Assembly: GCA_964455935.1 (NCBI GenBank)
Contig: CAYVZU010000119.1
Location: forward strand, 1 to 12,387
Direction: 5' to 3'
Source: CAYVZU01 sp964455935
Lineage (GTDB): Bacteria; Fibrobacterota; CAYVZU01
DNA: 12,387 nucleotides
Shown here: in pieces, positions 8,782 to 12,387 of the stretch
Layout of the letters: the number at the start of each line of letters is the position of its first letter
Position numbering within the stretch: the stretch's first letter is position 1
The notes under the pieces: generated by a model
The model's input: only the letters and a program-made list of their open reading frames with translations
Databases searched by the model: none
What the model was told of the DNA's origin: nothing
Made by a program: the position numbers and the translations under genes

Positions 8782-9036
8782 CTACACCTTTCCAAACAGC
8801 AGGATTGCGATCACAAAGGCGTACAACGTAATGGTTTCGCAAAAGACGACGCCCAAAAGAAACCACGGCCGCAGCTTTGCCTCGGCCTCGGGCTGGCGCG
8901 CGACGCTTTCGAGATACTTGCTGGTTGTGATTCCGATGGCCAAACCGGTGCTGAGGGTCCCCAGCCCAATGGCAATTCCGGCGGCCAGGGCAGCTGCGGC
9001 GGATACGACGTTTTGCGGGACGGCTAACACTTCCAT
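8782..9036 (-). CDS. atpE: Fo ATP synthase c subunit (rotor ring)
   Basis: 84-aa double-helix hairpin that forms the rotor ring. Polar loop YLESVARQPEA (41-51) is the family signature. The ion-carrying carboxylate is E67 in CETITLY in the second helix. The position of Gln32 in the Na+-binding ring of Ilyobacter is Ile34 here, matching Ile28 of E. coli, and the Pro28 position is Thr30. Thr68 and Tyr72 follow the carboxylate, much as in H+-driven chloroplast rings. I therefore predict H+ coupling, with moderate confidence. The ATG at 9036 has the strongest Shine-Dalgarno of the operon, in keeping with the many c copies needed per enzyme. Confidence 0.96.
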   Translation of the reverse strand: MEVLAVPQNVVSAAAALAAGIAIGLGTLSTGLAIGITTSKYLESVARQPEAEAKLRPWFLLGVVFCETITLYAFVIAILLFGKV

Positions 9037-9048
9037 TGGACCTCCTTT
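9037..9048 (-). promoter_or_regulatory. Strong ribosome binding site of atpE
   Basis: On the minus strand the bases before the atpE ATG read AAAGGAGGTCCA. This is a near-complete anti-16S match with AGGAGG 4 bases from the start codon. The other atp genes have weaker or overlapping sites, so this one should raise synthesis of the c subunit relative to the single-copy subunits. Confidence 0.7.
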
Positions 9049-9052
9049 AGGT

Positions 9053-9745
9053 TTATTCCTCTTCGAGACTGGCTACGGCCCCGCCGATATAAATCATCGT
9101 GAGTAGGGAGAAGACAAAGGCCTGAAAAGGCCCGGTCAGAATGCTCTCCCACGTCATCCAAATGACCGGCAGCAGCAGGGCAGCGGCTCCGGTGAGCACC
9201 TTAATGATGAGTTCACCGGCCATAATATTGGCAAACAAGCGGACTGATAGCGAAAGGGGCCGTGCCAATTGCGATATAATTTCCATTGGGAACATGATTG
9301 GCGCCAGGAGCGGAACCGGACCAAGGAAATGCTTGAGGTAAGAGACCCCATGCGCGTAAAAGCCGGAGATTTGATAGGAAAGGAAGGCAACAATGGCCCA
9401 TGCGACGGTTGTATTGATGTTGCCCGTAGGTGCTATGAAGCCGGGAATTAATCCCAAATAGTTCGAGACCAGAATAAAAAAGAACGCCGTAATGATGAGC
9501 GGAAAGAACGTCATGCCCCTGGGACCCGCAAGGTCCTCAAGGCTTCTTTCGAAGAATTCGACAATGGTTTCGATTACATTCGCGAAGCCGCTGGGGATTT
9601 TCTTTTGGGCAGTCACGGCGAAACCAACCATACATAGGGCAACCGCCATGGCGACCCATGTGTACTCGACCACCAGAGCTTCGGAATGCGAAAGCCCGGG
9701 CAGATGGAAAGCTGGCAACAAGGTGGGAGGGTGTCCGTTTTCCAT
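9053..9745 (-). CDS. atpB: Fo ATP synthase a subunit
   Basis: 230-aa stator channel of Fo, with about five membrane helices. The essential arginine that faces the c-ring carboxylate is R169 in PLSLSVRLFANIMAGEL. The last helix has GPFQAFVFSLLTMIYIGGA, whose Q208 matches E. coli Q252. Slightly short but within the range of bacterial a subunits. The ATG at 9745 is the only start codon in its frame after an in-frame TAG 15 bases upstream. The Shine-Dalgarno is weak (AGAAG, 9 bases away), and a structured 99-base spacer separates it from atpZ. The atpE start follows 16 bases after its stop. Confidence 0.96.
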   Translation of the reverse strand: MENGHPPTLLPAFHLPGLSHSEALVVEYTWVAMAVALCMVGFAVTAQKKIPSGFANVIETIVEFFERSLEDLAGPRGMTFFPLIITAFFFILVSNYLGLIPGFIAPTGNINTTVAWAIVAFLSYQISGFYAHGVSYLKHFLGPVPLLAPIMFPMEIISQLARPLSLSVRLFANIMAGELIIKVLTGAAALLLPVIWMTWESILTGPFQAFVFSLLTMIYIGGAVASLEEE

Positions 9746-9782
9746 GCGATATTGCTTCTAATCTATATTCCAGCAGCCTGCG

Positions 9783-9866
9783 CCGGGTATCAAAAAAAAC
9801 TCATTCCCGGCCGGCCGAAGCGGATGAACAGGGTGCCGGCAGGCCTAACTCCTGTTCATCACCCGG
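9783..9866 (-). promoter_or_regulatory. Nested inverted repeats and T8 run between atpZ and atpB; possible attenuator or RNA-processing site
   Basis: A perfect 10-bp inverted repeat pairs 9851-9860 with 9823-9832 (GATGAACAGG / CCTGTTCATC in the transcript). It encloses an 18-base loop that carries the atpZ stop codon and a small TGCCGGCA palindrome. An outer pair CCGGGT / ACCCGG (9861-9866 with 9783-9788) could enclose the whole. Between them lies a GC-rich CGGCCGGCCG palindrome, followed in the RNA by eight U residues (9792-9799). The U-run comes a few bases after the GC stem, so this is not a clean intrinsic terminator, but partial termination or mRNA cleavage separating motAB-atpZ from atpB-C is plausible. 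Confidence 0.45.
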
Positions 9867-10072
9867 AACAGGTTCAGAAATCCGGCACCAATCCCCAAGA
9901 ATAAAAAGACGAGAGTGAGGGTAGGCACAGTGTGGAACTTCTTGTCGAGCCATGCACCGATCCCGTACCCAATAACTGTGGAAACAACCAGTTGTATGCC
10001 CAAGCTGCTTATGACGCCCAATCGGATTGCTTCTTTCTTCCTTTCCGGCCGGGGTTCCTTATTGCTGTTCAT
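9845..10072 (-). CDS. atpZ: AtpZ/AtpI-family small membrane protein, ATP synthase operon gene 1
   Basis: 75-aa protein with a charged N-terminus (about 1-16, with RPERKKE) and two membrane helices (about 18-40 and 48-68). The helices and loop carry the family pattern IGYGIGAWLDKKF then TLTLVFLFLGIGAGFLNLFR. Members lie at the head of many atp operons and have been linked to Fo c-ring assembly and, in Bacillus, to Mg2+ supply. The ATG overlaps the motB stop as ATGA (10069-10072), with AGGAAGG 3 bases upstream. That ties a standard atp leader gene translationally to the flagellar stator. No separate second atpI-type gene is present before atpB. Confidence 0.88.
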   Translation of the reverse strand: MNSNKEPRPERKKEAIRLGVISSLGIQLVVSTVIGYGIGAWLDKKFHTVPTLTLVFLFLGIGAGFLNLFRVMNRS

Positions 10073-10833
10073 AGGCCTTCCTGTCTGCGGGCCGGGGGCT
10101 CCGATTTATTAAGCTGTTCGGCCAGCAGCACGATTTCCACGCGCCGGTTCTTGGCTCGGCCCTTAGGGGTCGCATTGTCGGCAATGGGCCGGTGTTCTCC
10201 GTATCCGGCTTCCGAGAGCATGCGCGGATCGATCCCGTTTTGCACCAAAAGGCGGACCACGCTGGTGGCCCGCACGGCGGCCAATTCCCAATTGGACGGA
10301 AACCGCGAACTGGCAATTGGCACATTGTCGGTATGGCCTTCGATGCGCATATACTGGGTTTTGTTGATCTTGAGGATTTGCGACACCTTTTGAAGAATTT
10401 CACGGGCTTCGGGTCCCAGATCCGCTTCGCCGCTGCCGAAGAGGACTTTCTCTTCCATTCGAATAACGATGCCGCGGTCTTCCATGTTCACCGATATCGC
10501 GGATCCCATGTTCTGCGATTCGGCCACACGTTCCATCTCTTGACGAATATACTCGGCTTTCAACCGTTGCTTGGTTTCTTTTGTTTGCCCGGTGCGGTTC
10601 AGGCCCTTGATTCCATGCATGAAGGATGGCCCAGGCGCCTCGCCCACGATATTTCTGGTTCCCGTAAACGCTTCAACGATTGAATCGGCCATGACCTGGA
10701 ATTTGACCACATCCCGGGTGCTCATAACGTATAGAACAATGAAGAAAATCAGCAGCAGCGTGATCAGGTCGGCGTAAGTCAGCAACCAGCGTTCCGAACG
10801 ATCCTTTTCCGCCGCCGGCGGAATCTTGCCCAT
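10069..10833 (-). CDS. motB: Flagellar motor stator protein MotB
   Basis: 254-aa stator subunit that, with MotA, conducts ions and is anchored to peptidoglycan. Short cytoplasmic N-terminus, then one membrane helix (about 16-38) starting RWLLTYADLITLLL; D22 is the essential ion-binding aspartate. After a periplasmic linker (about 40-125) comes an OmpA-like peptidoglycan-binding domain (about 128-238) with RIEGHTDNVP (163-172), SNWELAAVRA (180-189) and NRRVEIVL. The protein matches MotB in size and layout, unlike ExbD/TolR. Whether H+ or Na+ is used cannot be decided by eye. It begins 2 bases after the motA stop; GGAGG at the motA end serves as its ribosome binding site. Its stop overlaps the atpZ start. 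Confidence 0.95.
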   Translation of the reverse strand: MGKIPPAAEKDRSERWLLTYADLITLLLIFFIVLYVMSTRDVVKFQVMADSIVEAFTGTRNIVGEAPGPSFMHGIKGLNRTGQTKETKQRLKAEYIRQEMERVAESQNMGSAISVNMEDRGIVIRMEEKVLFGSGEADLGPEAREILQKVSQILKINKTQYMRIEGHTDNVPIASSRFPSNWELAAVRATSVVRLLVQNGIDPRMLSEAGYGEHRPIADNATPKGRAKNRRVEIVLLAEQLNKSEPPARRQEGL

Positions 10834-10835
10834 TC

Positions 10836-11597
10836 TTACCCTCCGGTCACCTGTTTCAGCAGCACGCTGTTGAGCCGTTCTTCGATAAATCGCGGGTTCT
10901 CGCCTTCCTGAATGGAGATAAGGCCTTTCAGGACAATTTCGTTCAACATGGCTTCGTTCTTCCCCTTGGTCTTCAGCTTGTTGGCAAAGGGAAGCCAGGC
11001 TATATTGGCGAAGAGAATTCCCATGAAGGTGGCCACAAAGGCCAAGGCAATCTTGTGACCGAGTTCCGAAGGGTCTTCCAACGAACTGAGCACGCTGATC
11101 AATCCCAGCACCGTGCCGATGATGCCCATGGTGGGAGAATAGCCTCCGGCCTGTTCAAAAACAGCGGCGGCCACATGGTATTCGTTTTCCATCATGAAGA
11201 TTTCATTCTCCAGAATGGACTTAACGCGTTCGGGCTCCACGCCGTCCACCACCAGGCGCAACCCCTTTCGCAAAAGGGGATTGGGGTTTTCATTGGCATA
11301 TTGCTCCAGGCAGAGGATTCCCTCCTTGCGGGCTTTTGTGGCGTATTCCAGCAAGTCGCGTATGAGCGCGTCTTTATCCACTTTGGTTGCGTCACGAAAA
11401 ATGTATTTGGCCATTTTAAGCGCCCGCGAAACATCGCTTCCGGGAAATGCGATTAGGGTGGCGCCGATGGTTCCGCCGATGATGATCATGGCCGCGGTGA
11501 TTTGCAGGAGCGCCGCAATCTGGCCGCCTTCCATCAGGAAAGCGGTGAGGATCAGGATCCATCCCATGGCGAGTCCGCCAAATGTTGTCTTATCCAT
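10836..11597 (-). CDS. motA: Flagellar motor stator protein MotA
   Basis: 253-aa four-helix stator subunit that surrounds MotB and drives the FliG rotor. Helices lie at about 9-27, 33-50, 152-172 and 182-204, with the large cytoplasmic loop (about 52-150) between the second and third. The loop has the expected motor-contact region (LLRKGLRLVVDGVEPERVKSILENEI). The functionally important prolines are P155 in GGYSPTMGIIGTVLGLI and P203 in WLPFANKL. Full length, close to the PomA/MotA group. ATG 11597 has GGAGG 9 bases upstream. It is the first gene of the long run, with a promoter candidate about 50-80 bases upstream. Confidence 0.95.
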   Translation of the reverse strand: MDKTTFGGLAMGWILILTAFLMEGGQIAALLQITAAMIIIGGTIGATLIAFPGSDVSRALKMAKYIFRDATKVDKDALIRDLLEYATKARKEGILCLEQYANENPNPLLRKGLRLVVDGVEPERVKSILENEIFMMENEYHVAAAVFEQAGGYSPTMGIIGTVLGLISVLSSLEDPSELGHKIALAFVATFMGILFANIAWLPFANKLKTKGKNEAMLNEIVLKGLISIQEGENPRFIEERLNSVLLKQVTGG

Positions 11598-11606
11598 GAA
11601 TGGAAA

Positions 11607-11611
11607 CCTCC
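11607..11611 (-). promoter_or_regulatory. Ribosome binding site of motA
   Basis: The minus strand reads CGCGGAGG, then nine bases (TTTCCATTC), then the motA ATG. A five-base GGAGG match at good spacing supports ATG 11597 as the start of motA. Confidence 0.7.
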
Positions 11612-11650
11612 GCGGGCACGTTTTGACTTTCGATAGAAAATTACATTTGC

Positions 11651-11679
11651 AATATAAGAATTACTGAGGAATACCGCAA
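11651..11679 (-). promoter_or_regulatory. Candidate sigma70-like promoter for the motAB-atp operon
   Basis: Minus strand: TTGCGG (11679-11674), 17-base spacer, TATATT (11656-11651). The -10 box matches TATAAT at 5 of 6 positions and the -35 box matches TTGACA at 3 of 6. This would give a leader of about 45 bases before motA. I see no sigma28 (TAAA..GCCGATAA) or sigma54 (GG..GC) flagellar promoter here, which suggests housekeeping-type expression of the stator genes together with the ATP synthase. Judged by eye only. Confidence 0.4.
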
Positions 11680-11790
11680 CGGGAGAGTTCGCCGCAGTGG
11701 TTCGCGGTCCTATTGATTAATTAGAATCCCCGTTCGAGGCAACGCAAACCGCCAACACCAACTCGTTTCGAGGGGTTGTGTCGCTTTGTT

Positions 11791-11820
11791 TTGCATTTGG
11801 TTTTCCGGGTGAGCTATTTT
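11791..11820 (+). promoter_or_regulatory. Candidate promoter for the beta-barrel protein gene
   Basis: Plus strand: TTGCAT (11791-11796), 18-base spacer, TATTTT (11815-11820), which would leave a leader of about 25 bases. Both boxes are imperfect (3 and 4 matches of 6). The gap 11598-11852 otherwise holds only the opposed motA promoter candidate and AT-rich DNA; I see no gene in it. Confidence 0.3.
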
Positions 11821-11852
11821 GTCTTATCCTTCTTGGTGGATAGGGGGTATGA

Positions 11853-12302
11853 ATGAAGCGTTTTGGATTGGGTTTTCTTTTTGCCTTGGTGGCGTTGGCT
11901 CCCGCAACAACCCCGGCGCAGGGTCGTTTTGGACTGGGCGCTATTGTGGGTGAACCCACAGGGTTCAGCCTCAAATACTGGCTCGATGGCCGCAACTCCA
12001 TCGATGGCATCATCGGTGTTAACATGGGAAGGCGTGGAGGGTTGGCGCTTGTGGGCGACTGGGCTCACCACTGGGCCGACCTGACGCCCGTAAGCCGGGG
12101 CCGCTTTCTGCTGGGGCTTGGCGCGGGAATGTTTATTGGCGTGGGCCATGATTTGGGTGTTGGCGTGCGCGTGAAGGGCCTGGCCGATTACATGTTTGCT
12201 CCCGCGCCCGTGAACATCTTCCTCGAGATCGCACCGACCATTGAGATAACAGACCCGGGCATTGGCGCCCAAGCCGGATTGGGGGTACGATGGTTTTTTT
12301 AA
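11853..12302 (+). CDS. Small secreted outer-membrane beta-barrel-like protein (DUF3996/BAPKO_0422-like, tentative)
   Basis: 149 aa. An N-terminal signal peptide (MKRF, hydrophobic 6-16, likely cleavage near PAQ/GRF at about residue 23) sends it out of the cytoplasm. The mature part is rich in Gly and in alternating hydrophobic strands. It includes GLGAIVGEPTGFSLKYWL (27-44), LLGLGAGMFIGVG and NIFLEIAPTIEI, and it ends in an aromatic residue (RWFF), as outer-membrane barrels do. The GEPTG-SxKYW pattern and the final IxLExxP strand recall the family of small barrels I know as DUF3996. Function is unknown in that family as far as I know. ATG 11853 has AGGGGG 5 bases upstream. Transcribed away from motA; overlaps the next gene by 13 bases. 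Confidence 0.75.
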   Translation: MKRFGLGFLFALVALAPATTPAQGRFGLGAIVGEPTGFSLKYWLDGRNSIDGIIGVNMGRRGGLALVGDWAHHWADLTPVSRGRFLLGLGAGMFIGVGHDLGVGVRVKGLADYMFAPAPVNIFLEIAPTIEITDPGIGAQAGLGVRWFF

Positions 12303-12387
12303 AACCTTTTTATGGATTTGGCCTTGCGGCTTGTGTTCTTTGTCTTTCCTGTGGGGATGATCAGGTTAATCTCCCTGTTGTCACAAA
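12290..12387 (+). CDS. N-terminus of a probable lipoprotein, cut by the window end
   Basis: A frame opens at ATG 12290, inside the last codons of the barrel gene, and runs 32 codons to the window edge without a stop. The peptide begins M-V-F-L-K-P-F-Y-G-F-G, then L-A-A-C-V-L-C-L-S-C-G-D-D-Q. That is a short basic start, a hydrophobic stretch and a lipobox-like cysteine: LAAC gives Cys15, but Cys21 before GDD looks more like a usual mature end. GGGGG lies 4 bases upstream of the ATG, similar to the site of the gene before it. The 13-base overlap suggests co-translation with the barrel protein. Another frame from ATG 12313 is also open but lacks signal-peptide logic. Short evidence, so tentative. 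Confidence 0.5.
   Translation, partial: MVFLKPFYGFGLAACVLCLSCGDDQVNLPVVT

Noticed and set aside
8782..9036. Na+-driven ATP synthase
   Set aside because: The c subunit lacks the Gln and Pro of the Na+ signature; Ile34 matches the E. coli H+ ring.
9746..9800. Promoter for atpB (TTGATA followed by TATAGA)
   Set aside because: The spacing is about 20 bases and shorter-spaced -10 alternatives match poorly, so it is not supported by eye.
9746..9844. A small extra atp gene (atpI/atpQ/atpR type) between atpZ and atpB
   Set aside because: The gap is only 99 bases and is filled by inverted repeats; no frame of suitable length with membrane helices exists.
10836..11597. ExbB/TolQ-type energiser instead of MotA
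   Set aside because: The large loop between helices 2 and 3, the SPTMGIIGTVLGLI motif and an adjacent MotB with an OmpA-like domain all fit the flagellar stator.

Overview
The window looks like chromosomal DNA of a flagellated, Gram-negative bacterium. Flagella are indicated by complete motA and motB stator genes. The outer membrane is indicated by a small secreted beta-barrel-like protein followed by the start of a probable lipoprotein gene. The DNA is GC-rich by eye (not computed). The atp gene order (atpZ-B-E-F-H-A-G-D-C), the neighbouring genes and the spirochaete-like layout of the PilZ protein do not suggest a classical proteobacterium. I cannot name the phylum from sequence alone; a poorly cultured lineage is a reasonable guess.

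Layout. (1) 1-1179 (+): C-terminal part of a P2-type, Ca2+-like cation ATPase that begins outside the window. (2) 1180-1285: convergent gap holding a perfect 26-bp palindrome. (3) 1286-2227 (-): CaCA-family Na+/Ca2+ exchanger. (4) 2252-3382 (-): membrane-anchored PilZ (c-di-GMP receptor) protein. (5) 3396-9745 (-): complete F1Fo ATP synthase, read in the order atpB, E, F, H, A, G, D, C. (6) 9845-10072 (-): atpZ. (7) 10069-11597 (-): motB and motA. (8) 11598-11852: divergent promoter region. (9) 11853-12302 (+): small outer-membrane beta-barrel-like protein, then from 12290 the first 32 codons of a probable lipoprotein.

The notable point is the run from 11597 down to 1286. Thirteen genes lie on one strand with gaps of 0-99 bases and several stop/start overlaps: motB/atpZ ATGA, atpA/atpG TAGTG, atpD/atpC ATGA. 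A single sigma70-like promoter candidate precedes motA. The flagellar stator, the ATP synthase assembly factor, the whole ATP synthase and a YcgR-like PilZ protein therefore look like one transcription unit. It would join the main producer or consumer of the ion motive force (ATP synthase) with a consumer (flagellar motor) and a c-di-GMP sensor that could brake the motor. The exchanger at its end and the convergent P-type ATPase would both export Ca2+.

The only long pause in the run is a 99-base spacer between atpZ and atpB. It holds a 10-bp perfect hairpin over the atpZ stop codon, an outer 6-bp repeat pair and a T8 run in the transcript, so it may set the ratio of stator to ATP synthase mRNA. 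No tRNA, rRNA, CRISPR array, insertion sequence or phage gene was seen.
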